Assembly: GCF_022321485.1 (NCBI RefSeq)
Contig: NZ_JAKOGG010000003.1
Coordinates: 310,001-374,000, forward strand
Direction of reading: 5' to 3'
Source: Shewanella electrica
GTDB lineage: Bacteria > Pseudomonadota > Gammaproteobacteria > Enterobacterales > Shewanellaceae
DNA: 64,000 nt
Shown here: positions 36,494 to 44,832 of the stretch, piece after piece
How positions within the stretch are numbered: the stretch's first letter is position 1
Layout of the letters: every line of letters starts with the position of its first letter
Position numbers and translations under genes: made by a program
The notes under the pieces: generated by a model
The model's database searches: none
What the model saw: the letters and a program-made list of their open reading frames with translations, nothing else
Told to the model about the DNA's origin: nothing

Positions 36494-36581
36494 TTCAACA
36501 TCTGCCTTTTCGGCAGTAAATAAACGAATGTTTATTGTGGGTGGCGCAGGAAAATCTTCAGCTACCTATTCGGTAGTTAAG
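36494..36581 (-). CRISPR. Atypical two-repeat mini-array carrying the homing guide
   Basis: Two diverged 28-bp repeats (36494-36521 and 36554-36581) flank one 32-bp spacer (36522-36553), the same 60-bp period as the main array and the same orientation. Both repeats keep a 5-bp hairpin stem: CTGCC/GGCAG in one, and CTACC/GGTAG in the other, where both arms have changed together. The 8-nt handle upstream of the spacer reads CTGAAGAT versus CTGAAGAA in the main array. The spacer matches the start of the SDR gene next to the transposon end. Reading is leftward, as for cas genes and main array. Confidence 0.92.
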
Positions 36582-36628
36582 TGGTACCTTAATTTTTCAC
36601 CTCCTTTTTCTCTCATTCGATGATGAAA

Positions 36629-38008
36629 CTACGTTGAAAATGCGGAAATAACACGCAGCTTAAACTCCCCTAGTCGTAACTCCTCTTGGCAAAAGCCCTT
36701 AGCCAAAGCCTCTGAAATACCACTATTATGACTGGCAACGCTTACATCGATACCTCGACGGGGTTCTACGGTTCCGTATGGTTGAATATTCTTAGGTTCA
36801 CCATTAGTAGGGAGAATATTTTGAATACAACTTTCAAGCCGAACAAACATGCATGAATCTGGAATATCTTGTTCTATTTGCTCCGCAAAACTGACCAAGC
36901 TAGCTTCTGCAAAGGTGTATAACCATGCTTCTTGGTTCGACGCATCATTCACTCGCAAAATCCGCCCAAGCACTTGCCGAAAATACAGCTCTGTTTTTAT
37001 TGAACTTAAGTGGCAACAAACCTGAAGCCTTGGAATATCTGTGCCTTCACTGACCATCCCAACGCTTATAATCCACTGAGTGTTAGAGCTTCTAAATCGT
37101 TCGATTTCCTCTATGGGTTTTTCGTCCAGATATGTGGCAATAGCTACCGATTGACTGAATTTTTCTACCAAAATTTTTGCAATGCTATGTGCATGCCTGA
37201 CTGAAGCTGCGACAACTAAACCACCGGCTTGAGACGATGTTTCTCGTATTTCAGCCAATTTGGCACAGCCAAGACTGAGTAGATGTTCAATAGCACTTTG
37301 ATTATGGATAATGCTTTGATATGAGGACTTTGTTTCAGTAAGAAACTCGTGAATCGAACGAAAGCTCTTAGGACCATTTTGAAAAGAGGACAGGCTCAGA
37401 TGATGGTTATCTACCAACACGAGATGTGGGGAGCGGCACACTCTATCTCGAATAGTCTGCTGCAATGTATATTGATAATCAACAACTAGCTCACCGTCAG
37501 GATCAGTATATTGCGCCATAACTATCGGCAATAAATCCGTCCGCCAAGGCGTACCAGACATCGCTAGTGTATAAGTTGCTAGTCCCTGAATTTTACTCAG
37601 TATTTCTTGGCCCCAAGTATTAGCATTTTCATGTGAATCACCAGAGCAATGGTGAATTTCGTCAAAGACGACGAACACACGATAATGCCTTAACGCGGCC
37701 CAAAACTCATCATTAAGCGTTGGCAATGCTTGATATGTTAACGACTGTCCAATAGCTCCTAAACCACCAGTAAAAGCTTTATTTAGCTTGTTCTCGAACG
37801 TTCTTTTAATGCCATCAGCAACAATAAGCGATGGAGAAAAACACAGGATTAAATCAATCATGTCGGATTGAACTAAACGCAATGCAACTTCTGCAGCTAG
37901 CGTCGTTTTTCCCGCGCCTGGAGTGGCTTGGCAAAAGTAATGGTGTCCTCCGGCTTTGAATTTACGCAAAGCGTCAGCTGCACATACTGCCTGCCAAAGC
38001 CTCAGCAT
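36629..38008 (-). CDS. DEAD/DEAH-box (superfamily 2) helicase, cargo
   Basis: The 459-residue protein has Walker A CQATPGAGKTTLAAEVALRL near residue 27, motif II VVFDEIHHCSG near 115, motif III LAMSGTPWRTD near 151, and in the second RecA lobe VGMVSEGTDIPRLQVCCHLSS and RQVLGRILRV (motifs V and VI). This places it with the helicase lobes of type I/III restriction and phage-defence proteins (ResIII-like), but no nuclease domain is fused. It overlaps the upstream winged-helix gene by 7 bp. The pair is the largest cargo of the transposon and a candidate defence module; its activity is unknown. Confidence 0.82.
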   Translation of the reverse strand: MLRLWQAVCAADALRKFKAGGHHYFCQATPGAGKTTLAAEVALRLVQSDMIDLILCFSPSLIVADGIKRTFENKLNKAFTGGLGAIGQSLTYQALPTLNDEFWAALRHYRVFVVFDEIHHCSGDSHENANTWGQEILSKIQGLATYTLAMSGTPWRTDLLPIVMAQYTDPDGELVVDYQYTLQQTIRDRVCRSPHLVLVDNHHLSLSSFQNGPKSFRSIHEFLTETKSSYQSIIHNQSAIEHLLSLGCAKLAEIRETSSQAGGLVVAASVRHAHSIAKILVEKFSQSVAIATYLDEKPIEEIERFRSSNTQWIISVGMVSEGTDIPRLQVCCHLSSIKTELYFRQVLGRILRVNDASNQEAWLYTFAEASLVSFAEQIEQDIPDSCMFVRLESCIQNILPTNGEPKNIQPYGTVEPRRGIDVSVASHNSGISEALAKGFCQEELRLGEFKLRVISAFST

Positions 38009-38550
38009 GTTGCTTCCTCTATTGAGAGGCTTTTTAGGACATTTGTTAAGACGTTGACCTTCCCCAACAGCTCAGCAGAACGCAACTTTGAACGCTGGAG
38101 TAATGGGGCAATCGTATCTTCTAATGCAGGGAAACGCGTCTGAAGTGTTCGATATTCGTCAATTTCACCGAGTACGATTTTGAGTTCACCTTCGTGTTCT
38201 TTGCGTTCTTTTACGAGCACGGAATATTCACTTTTATTATTTTTGGAGCATTGTTTCTGGCGGCGATAACTAGCCGCCGAGGTATCTTTTTTACTGACTA
38301 CAGACAGTTCTCTGAACTCATCCGTTACATAAAAGCGCTTTTGCCGGCCACTCCCAATGCTGTTAAGCCAGCCGTTTCGCTGAAACAGCGATATATGACG
38401 ATAGACCTGCTTGCGAGCCTCATTCGCATCAAGATCAGTCGCCTCTGTTTGCAAAAGCGCATCCCGCGCTTCGATGATAGAAAAGGCATCCATTTCTTTT
38501 TCAATTAACAGTTTGTACATGATTGCATTGATTTTTTTAGAACGTTTCAC
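38002..38550 (-). CDS. Winged-helix-like partner of the cargo helicase
   Basis: The 182-residue protein has an N-terminal helix-turn-helix-like half (ARDALLQTEATDLDANEARKQVYRHISLFQRNGWLNSIGSGRQKRFYVTDEF), a basic linker and a C-terminal heptad-like coiled-coil region (about 105-178). It overlaps the helicase start by 7 bp, so the two are co-translated. The two Xre-type operators lie 23-73 bp upstream of its start, which places helicase and partner under probable control of the divergent Xre gene. Specific function is not known. Confidence 0.7.
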   Translation of the reverse strand: MKRSKKINAIMYKLLIEKEMDAFSIIEARDALLQTEATDLDANEARKQVYRHISLFQRNGWLNSIGSGRQKRFYVTDEFRELSVVSKKDTSAASYRRQKQCSKNNKSEYSVLVKERKEHEGELKIVLGEIDEYRTLQTRFPALEDTIAPLLQRSKLRSAELLGKVNVLTNVLKSLSIEEATC

Positions 38551-38572
38551 TTTTCAATCGACGGCCTTAAAA

Positions 38573-38623
38573 ACTTAGGATTGCTAAGTATACAAAATTA
38601 AGTAAAACTTAGACAATCTAAGT
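38573..38623. promoter_or_regulatory. Two palindromic operators in the divergent Xre/helicase promoter
   Basis: ACTTAG-N5-CTAAGT occurs twice, at 38573-38589 and 38607-38623, 34 bp apart centre to centre. They lie between the leftward helicase operon and the rightward xre gene. Paired palindromes next to an xre gene are the usual autoregulatory arrangement. Copies were not found by eye upstream of tnsA. Confidence 0.8.
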
Positions 38624-38652
38624 TATCCAAAGGCCATAAAAATGAATATTTC

Positions 38653-38970
38653 GTGGAAGATAACCCGATACCACTTAGGCTCAAGCAGGCTCGCAAACGT
38701 GCTGGCATCACTCAAAAGCATTTGGGAGTGATGATTGGTATGGAAGAAAGTTCTGCTAGCGGCCGTATGAACCACTATGAAAAAGGGCGGCATGTTCCCG
38801 ACATCAGCACACTGCGAAAGCTGGCGACGGCACTCGAGGTGCCTATGAGTTACTTTTTTTGTGAGGATGACCTGTCAGCTGAACTAGCGATAAAAATTGA
38901 AAAATTGCCTAAAACAGAAAAAGAAAAATTGCTGCAATTCATTGAAAATTTGCAGCAATCTAATGAGTAA
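38653..38970 (+). CDS. Xre-family transcriptional regulator of the transposon
   Basis: From the GTG at 38653 the 105-residue protein has a lambda-repressor-like HTH (PIPLRLKQARKRAGITQKHLGVMIGMEESSASGRMNHYEKGRHVPDISTLRKLATALEVPMSYFF) and a short helical tail. An ATG at 38642 is in another frame. The gene ends 8 bp before the distal repeat of the main CRISPR array. In other I-F3 elements Xre proteins are reported to repress the transposition genes and atypical guides until the element enters a new cell. Here the clear operators are in its own divergent promoter; control of the rest is inference. Confidence 0.85.
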   Translation: MEDNPIPLRLKQARKRAGITQKHLGVMIGMEESSASGRMNHYEKGRHVPDISTLRKLATALEVPMSYFFCEDDLSAELAIKIEKLPKTEKEKLLQFIENLQQSNE

Positions 38971-38977
38971 ATGGATC

Positions 38978-39725
38978 TTTTATATCTGCCTACACGGCAG
39001 TAAACCATTCAGGCCGTAAATCGCTTTGTACGAATGCTTATTCAGCTGCCTACGCGGCAGTAAACGATAGATAAAACTCATGTTCTGCGCCCCTGACTTC
39101 TTCAGCTGCCTATGCGGCAGTAAACTGACGCCAACGAACAAGCTGTAGCCATGTTCGTTCTTCAGCTGCCTATGCGGCAGTAAACACGGTTATGAGAAAT
39201 TGGCAGAAAAACATAGATTCTTCAGCTGCCTATGCGGCAGTAAACTAACCGAACCAACGTTCAACTGGGTATTCACTTTCTTCAGCTGCCTATGCGGCAG
39301 TAAACGCAGCAATGTTTTGCACGTTGCGCGACCATACTTCTTCAGCTGCCTATGCGGCAGTAAACGTACTGCGTTGGAACGCCTCCGGCGCCGTACTTTC
39401 TTCAGCTGCCTATGCGGCAGTAAACCGCCAGCGCGTTAGCTACCGTGTCCTTAATGCTTCTTCAGCTGCCTATGCGGCAGTAAACGGCTTGCAATACGTG
39501 GCTTTCACCACGCAACATTCTTCAGCTGCCTATGCGGCAGTAAACGGGCGTATGCGCTGTGATTGCGGCGGCGTGATTTCTTCAGCTGCCTATGCGGCAG
39601 TAAACTGATTTCAAGCGTTACCTGCATAGCCTGTTCTTTCTTCAGCTGCCTATGCGGCAGTAAACGGTAATGCGTCTATAACACTGCGGCCAAGAGTTTC
39701 TTCAGCTGCCTATGCGGCAGTAAAC
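38978..39725 (-). CRISPR. Type I-F CRISPR array, 13 repeats and 12 spacers
   Basis: Eleven identical 28-bp repeats start at 39098 and recur every 60 bp to 39698-39725. Two diverged repeats follow at the leader-distal end: 39038-39065 (two differences) and 38978-39005 (more, including TATATCTGCC in place of TTCAGCTGCC). All spacers are 32 bp. The repeat core on the plus strand is CAGCTGCCTATGCGGCAG; its complement matches the known I-F repeat, so transcription is leftward, downstream of cas6. The array presumably supplies guides for movement onto plasmids and phages. None of the 12 spacers matches the local insertion site. Confidence 0.97.
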
Positions 39726-39854
39726 TATTGAAATTAACTATCCATCTATTCAAAAACATATAGTTATGCTCCATGGAAGCATTTCACCTTATCTTTTTAC
39801 TTTTCAAAAATAATGTTATTAATCAATATCTTAAAAAGATGCGAACAAATAAGG
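39726..39854 (-). promoter_or_regulatory. AT-rich leader between cas6 and the main array
   Basis: This 129-bp AT-rich segment lies between the cas6 stop and the first repeat in reading order. It is the expected leader position. It contains no gene. Because cas1 and cas2-3 are absent, new spacers could only be taken up with help from another I-F system. Confidence 0.6.
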
Positions 39855-40460
39855 TCAAAATAATCCATGGAGGTCTGGCACCGTTCCGATTGCACGAGTG
39901 CTATCAGATAGCCCATATCCGTTAAAAACGTGCACGACTTCATTTTTTTCAGCTAGTTCCTTTTGAATATGCAGCATAAACCCTTGCTGAGTACTTCGAC
40001 TTTTAGTCGGAATACTGTGACTCAACGCGTATTCAGTTTCACTACGATAGCCGCTCGGTATGTATTCTTCACCTCTTTGCGCAGCTCTTCTCTTGAGTCG
40101 CATTATTCGGCGACGAACGCTACCAACAAACTGCTTTGAGTAGTGCTGATTTCTTAGAAAACGGACTTGAGCGCATTGTTCAGGAACTCGATTAATTTCA
40201 CCTACTGAGAAAAAACCAAAATCACGCATATCAGTGAAATAGCGCTGTTGTGAGAATTGAGCGAGCAATGCTGAATCTGCATGTACAAAGGCAATTGTTG
40301 AGCCAATGGAACTGTCAGACCAATCAGGAAAAGTCACTCCCAAGCCTTGCACATTATGCCTTGCAACAAAGCCATGAAGGATGGATAAACACTTACCAGC
40401 AAGAACATTTACGTTCGCTTCTTTTGGAAGATACTTCACAATAAAACAGTATTGTGTCAT
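39855..40460 (-). CDS. cas6f: Cas6f (Csy4) CRISPR RNA endonuclease
   Basis: The 201-residue protein has the Csy4 layout: N-terminal ferredoxin-like domain with His29 (LSILHGFVARHN) at the position of the catalytic histidine of P. aeruginosa Csy4, then an arginine-rich helix (VRRRIMRLKRRAAQRGEEY) near residues 116-134 for the repeat hairpin, and a C-terminal segment with the VHVFNGYGLS pattern. It cuts pre-crRNA at the repeat and stays on the 3' hairpin. It is the last gene of the tniQ-cas operon and begins 1 bp after cas7 ends. It must also accept the diverged mini-array hairpin. Confidence 0.93.
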   Translation of the reverse strand: MTQYCFIVKYLPKEANVNVLAGKCLSILHGFVARHNVQGLGVTFPDWSDSSIGSTIAFVHADSALLAQFSQQRYFTDMRDFGFFSVGEINRVPEQCAQVRFLRNQHYSKQFVGSVRRRIMRLKRRAAQRGEEYIPSGYRSETEYALSHSIPTKSRSTQQGFMLHIQKELAEKNEVVHVFNGYGLSDSTRAIGTVPDLHGLF

Positions 40461-40461
40461 C

Positions 40462-41532
40462 TCAGGCCTCCTGCTTTTTCTTTACACGACTAGCTCGTTT
40501 TTGCTGAAACATTCCACCTTTGATAAGTACTGCAAACAGGTAGGTTAAAGATTGGGGAATTTCTGCCGCTGTCGATTTTATATCGATTTGCTCTAACTGA
40601 GATAAGTAGTGATCCGCCTTAACAAAATAAGAGTAAAAATCGTTTTCAGACTCGGGGCGTCGGTGAGCAATGCCTATTTGCCCATCTCCGCCATATTCAT
40701 GAACTCTCAGGCGTTTATTGCTTCCAAGCTGCCACCAATCATCGATGGACTGTATCGCTGCACCAATTTTCACGGAGTTAAAACTCACCGCCTCAGAGCC
40801 GTCAATGCACTTTATCTTGGCAAATTGCTTTGTTGGTACACCGTCTTGTTTCTCAGTGATAAGAATTTGACTTGGAAAAACCTCTTGGCAGAAGGCCACG
40901 TCCATTTTGGCGATGATGTCAGCGTGCCAAAAGACTGATGGATTAGTTAGAGCGAGTAGAAACTCATCTGTTAGTGCGTTTAGCGTTTTTACCGCTTCAT
41001 CGGGCCAATGAGACTCCCAAGAAATCTCTCTTATATCGCTAATTACATAGGTGCTCCCATTACTGGTCACAACCGTAATACTTGTCGCCCCTGCGTACTG
41101 ATTTCGCCATAACCAAGTCCCTAATAAAATGTTTTTACAATAGCGTCGAGCCAATTCTTGGTAGCCATCTATCTCTTTAAATTTTGTCGCTAACGCAGAC
41201 AATGTATTAAATACATCAACATTGCTGCAGCCAGAGGGAGCCAGAGAGTTAGCTTTCACTCTTAGCGAAAAACGGCAATAAAGCTCAGAGATATTAGGTG
41301 GAACGTAGCATTCCTCGACAATCACGGGATTCGCATAAGCCAGATCTTGCGGAGCAAGATTCTTGGGCGTTGAATCAGCGTTATACCCTTCGGTAATACC
41401 TACTTTTTGCCCTCTAATACGCGCAATATTAGCCTGTAACGGTACAAACTCACTGTCAGGTGTCTGGTAGTAAAAGACAGCCTTCCCTGGGTATAGAGAT
41501 CGGTCATATTTGAGTATTTCGCATAATTCCAT
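40462..41532 (-). CDS. cas7f: Cas7f (Csy3) Cascade backbone protein
   Basis: The 356-residue protein matches Csy3-type Cas7 in length and in motifs such as SLYPGKAVFYYQ at the start, FSLRVKANSLAPSGCSNVDVF near residue 90-110, RYCKNILLGTWLWRNQYAGATSITV near 130-150 and NDFYSYFVKADHYLSQL near 300. Six copies coat the crRNA spacer in I-F Cascade. It is followed 1 bp later by cas6 and preceded 1 bp earlier by cas8/5. Confidence 0.92.
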   Translation of the reverse strand: MELCEILKYDRSLYPGKAVFYYQTPDSEFVPLQANIARIRGQKVGITEGYNADSTPKNLAPQDLAYANPVIVEECYVPPNISELYCRFSLRVKANSLAPSGCSNVDVFNTLSALATKFKEIDGYQELARRYCKNILLGTWLWRNQYAGATSITVVTSNGSTYVISDIREISWESHWPDEAVKTLNALTDEFLLALTNPSVFWHADIIAKMDVAFCQEVFPSQILITEKQDGVPTKQFAKIKCIDGSEAVSFNSVKIGAAIQSIDDWWQLGSNKRLRVHEYGGDGQIGIAHRRPESENDFYSYFVKADHYLSQLEQIDIKSTAAEIPQSLTYLFAVLIKGGMFQQKRASRVKKKQEA

Positions 41533-41533
41533 A

Positions 41534-43627
41534 TCAAGCCCTTCCCATTAACATTGAATTTTCCCTAATATCTAACTGCCAAAAAGCACGTTGGTAGAAA
41601 TTACGCGCCCCCTGCATCCTAATTTCAATCTGTCGAGTAAACTCCACCAGACCTATCGCCGATTCGGCATAGCAATGCTGACTTGCATGAGAGTTTTTTC
41701 GACGCTTTGGCGCTTCCAAAAACAGATAGCCCAAGTGCGTAGGTACAAATGCTCGATTAATTTTGTTGATATCAGCGATCTCGTTGACTGAACTGATCGA
41801 TTTCCGCGTTGGCAGCACCCAACGACCACTATACGGCAACAACCCAATTTCTTTAAAAAATGTGGCTGAATTCTGTTGGAATTGGCACCAATCCGCAGTT
41901 GATGATGAGATAGATGGCGGTAACAGCGTACCACCGGCAAAACGCGCGGGGAGATGGGCTTTTAGTGCGTTTTGAGCACTCGCTAATTGACTTAATTCAC
42001 TTGCATCACCTTCAATGCGAATAACAACATCAAACGTCATATCACAATATCGACCTTCAATTAACCCTCGGCGTTTAAACTCACGCTGGTTTGCGCCAGC
42101 CATATCAAACTCCGGTAACTTGGTCTCCGTTGAAGATGAATAGTCTCGGATAAACCAAGCAAATGCAGCAAAGCGAATGTTGGCTCCCAATGATGCATTC
42201 AACTCTCTCTGATAGTGATGCAAAAATCCCCACATCGCAGTTAAGGACGGAATGCCTGAACAGTACATATTTGATAAGGCCGCCCCGTCAAACAAGCGAA
42301 GAGCCTTTAAATGCAGATAACTCACGCTTCCATCATCGTCAGCGCTTGGGTAAGAGGTAGATTCAATCTGAGATAACGCCCAACTGAGCTGCTTTCGCAG
42401 CACCGACATTAAACGAGGCTCAAAAGCAAAATGTTGCGTCACGTAATAGTTCGAGATTTGGTTATTCAGGCATGCAAATAACGGATTTAGAAATTGTTTG
42501 AGGGACGAAACGGGAGCAATCAAAAATTCATATTCAGTGGAATCTGAGATGGACGATAATTTTTCAATTACTTGGGGTTCGCTAACGATAGCTTCTCGCA
42601 GCTCAAACAAGGGGGCAAGCCACTGTAAGACTATCGTTCTCAGCAATTTTTGTTGCGCACGCAACTGAATACGTTGCTGCCTATTAGTCGCTATATACCC
42701 TAGCCGCGATAACCTCTCCAATGAAGCGATGAAATCTTTACGGCGTAACACCTTCGAGTTCAGTATTGAACCGACCTCAGCCAGCCTGCCTAGCTGGTTT
42801 TGGGAAAAGCTTTGTCCCTGACGCGCTAGGTTCGGTGGATAGTGCAATACCTTTACCCAACCACCTAATGAGGAAACTAATCCTCCTACAGAAGCTGGGC
42901 GAGTAAAGCTGAGTTCAGTCGTTCGAGCATAACTTTGTTGAATAGCGAGTAGCATTGCCGAGCTAACAACTGGAGTAACTGCGATATAGTCATCGCGATA
43001 AGGCATGCGAATTTGCGGTGAGTTATGGTCAACGGTGTTCGGAAATTCTGTTGGAGGCAACAATCTATTGAGAGAGTCACTCACGACCTTCAAATCTTGA
43101 ACCTTGCCACCCATCGACTGAAATGCAGTCTTCCACTCCGGTTCGATCTCTTTTAATACCTTCGCCAACGAGCGTTTTTGACCATGCCAAAAAAACTCAG
43201 CAGCGAACAACTTGGCATAATTCACTTTTTTCGCATCATGAGCCCAATCAACAAACATCGGAACATCTGCGCTACTAAGGACTTTCGATTTTTGGCTTGG
43301 GGGCAAACTAAGTATGCGTTGCATACTTACTCTGATATCTGGGTACTTAAGATTGTGCGTGTGAAACCAAGCAACTTCCTCCACACAACAGTTGAAAAAA
43401 TCGGGATTTGCTAGTTGCTTTTTTGCGGTTCGTTTATCAATCAAATCATCCGGTCTATCTTTGGCAGGCAGCGTCGAATTGATCAAAATGATTAGTGCTG
43501 TCGACTCTAGATCCGAAACATCAAAAAGCATATTAGAGTGGAGCGCAAAGCCGCGTTTCAGCTGGAAAGTTCGCTCTTTTACGTCAGTAAGACTCAGTAC
43601 AGTTTGCAGCGGGACAATATTTACCAT
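41534..43627 (-). CDS. cas8f: Cas8f-Cas5f fusion of I-F3 Cascade
   Basis: The 697-residue protein occupies the cas8 position of I-F3 operons, and its length fits the natural Cas8/Cas5 (Csy1/Csy2) fusion that distinguishes I-F3 from canonical I-F. The C-terminal third (ANIRFAAFAWFIRDYSS ... LPARFAGGTLLPPSI ... YSGRWVLPTRKS ... FVPTHLGYLFLEAPKRR) resembles Csy2/Cas5f, while the first part with many Arg and Asn would contact the PAM. It overlaps tniQ by 7 bp. It recognises the PAM and holds the 5' handle. The domain limits are estimated. Confidence 0.9.
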   Translation of the reverse strand: MVNIVPLQTVLSLTDVKERTFQLKRGFALHSNMLFDVSDLESTALIILINSTLPAKDRPDDLIDKRTAKKQLANPDFFNCCVEEVAWFHTHNLKYPDIRVSMQRILSLPPSQKSKVLSSADVPMFVDWAHDAKKVNYAKLFAAEFFWHGQKRSLAKVLKEIEPEWKTAFQSMGGKVQDLKVVSDSLNRLLPPTEFPNTVDHNSPQIRMPYRDDYIAVTPVVSSAMLLAIQQSYARTTELSFTRPASVGGLVSSLGGWVKVLHYPPNLARQGQSFSQNQLGRLAEVGSILNSKVLRRKDFIASLERLSRLGYIATNRQQRIQLRAQQKLLRTIVLQWLAPLFELREAIVSEPQVIEKLSSISDSTEYEFLIAPVSSLKQFLNPLFACLNNQISNYYVTQHFAFEPRLMSVLRKQLSWALSQIESTSYPSADDDGSVSYLHLKALRLFDGAALSNMYCSGIPSLTAMWGFLHHYQRELNASLGANIRFAAFAWFIRDYSSSTETKLPEFDMAGANQREFKRRGLIEGRYCDMTFDVVIRIEGDASELSQLASAQNALKAHLPARFAGGTLLPPSISSSTADWCQFQQNSATFFKEIGLLPYSGRWVLPTRKSISSVNEIADINKINRAFVPTHLGYLFLEAPKRRKNSHASQHCYAESAIGLVEFTRQIEIRMQGARNFYQRAFWQLDIRENSMLMGRA

Positions 43628-44832
43628 GACGACATATACACTCCGTCCATGCTCCCAAAGCTCGTTCGCAATTCAAATACTTGTCGAAGATAAAATAGTC
43701 CCACATGTGGTTCTATTTTTTGACGAGACACAAGTCGTTTCGCACTCACCAAAACGCCATCTTCCAACAGCCGATAGACCTGTTCTATTGACGTATTTAA
43801 CACCGCTGCCGTTTCAGCAATACTTAGCAACAAATCGGCTTGATTAGGTGTTTTTGAACGCGGGAAACGCTCTGTAAATGCCGCAAAATATGACATCACT
43901 GCGCAGTAAATAAATGAATTAACACGGCTATTAGAGTCAAAATTCGCAGCAGTGATAATGATGTCGCCATAGACTTTGCTGAAAGCCGTTCGATTAAACA
44001 CATCAAGCATGTATTGCTCAGCATTAGCTGTGATTTCATCTAGTTCTCGATAAAGCTGAGATGGCCAGTCCTCAAAATAATTTACTGCATCGAATAGCGA
44101 ACGAGAATAGCGCTTATCGAACCAAAGCAGCGCGGATAATCGCTCGGATACAGAGACCGATGATAGAACGCCAGGCAACCTCTGAGGCTCACTGGCATCA
44201 AAGCAACCTGACAACTGGAGCTGCTCGTTTGAGGCTTTAGGTGCCATTGCCGTCGATAAATCAAAACCACAGGAACAATGAGTAATTGATTCATTCCACA
44301 CATAGTTCAATGTCATGCTACATTTCGGACAGTGATCGATTAGTTCTACATGATGCTTGGTACATGCTTGATAAGGTTGAAAATGCCAGTTCTGGCGGAT
44401 GTAGGGAGCTTCAGCTAAACACTCTGGGCAAATAGGGATTGCTGAATCTTGATTATTTTCGCGAACAAAACTCGCAGGAATCGCTGTAGCAGTATGAGAG
44501 ATTGCGGCATATTTTCCCAAAAGCCTTACGTCTAAGCGTAACAGCGCTAGTTTAAGCAACTCCGCAGGCTGAAGCCCCAATAGTGATGCAACAAGAGCCA
44601 AGGCTCTAACACGAAAATGACTACTTGTTTGCGCATAAATCACATTGAGTTGAGACAGCTCAAGCGGAAATGCACCGTGTGCTTGATAGTCTTGAGCATA
44701 CAGTTCATCACGAATAGCAAGACTCAACTGCCGATAAGAAGCGAAGCTGTTACACTCCGTGACCCGCAGAAGATAACTCTCTAACGTTTCGTCAAATAAC
44801 GCCGATTGCTCTGGTGAAAATAGAAAAGACAC
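43621..44832 (-). CDS. tniQ: TniQ (TnsD-like) targeting protein
   Basis: The 403-residue protein begins with the TniQ pattern (ETLESYLLRVTECNSFASYRQLSLAI) and carries a zinc-finger segment: CPECLAEAPYIRQNWHFQPYQACTKHHVELIDHCPKCSMTLNYVW ... CSCGFDLS around residues 138-195. The length is typical of Cascade-associated TniQ and shorter than Tn7 TnsD. A TniQ dimer sits at the Cas6-Cas7.1 end of Cascade and recruits TnsC. It is the first gene of the tniQ-cas operon, which reads leftward. Confidence 0.94.
   Translation of the reverse strand: MSFLFSPEQSALFDETLESYLLRVTECNSFASYRQLSLAIRDELYAQDYQAHGAFPLELSQLNVIYAQTSSHFRVRALALVASLLGLQPAELLKLALLRLDVRLLGKYAAISHTATAIPASFVRENNQDSAIPICPECLAEAPYIRQNWHFQPYQACTKHHVELIDHCPKCSMTLNYVWNESITHCSCGFDLSTAMAPKASNEQLQLSGCFDASEPQRLPGVLSSVSVSERLSALLWFDKRYSRSLFDAVNYFEDWPSQLYRELDEITANAEQYMLDVFNRTAFSKVYGDIIITAANFDSNSRVNSFIYCAVMSYFAAFTERFPRSKTPNQADLLLSIAETAAVLNTSIEQVYRLLEDGVLVSAKRLVSRQKIEPHVGLFYLRQVFELRTSFGSMDGVYMSSW

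Noticed and set aside
36577-36592. TTAAGTGGTACCTTAA palindrome beside the mini-array as an Xre operator
   Set aside because: Half-site order and spacing differ from ACTTAG-N5-CTAAGT; part of it belongs to the repeat itself.
39006-39037. Most distal spacer of the main array as the homing guide
   Set aside because: Both strands were compared with 31380-31487 and no match was found; the mini-array spacer matches instead.
39200-39608. Overlapping open frames with repeated FFSCLCGSK or SSAAYAAVN segments
   Set aside because: They are translations of the CRISPR repeats at 60-bp period, a multiple of three, and not genes.
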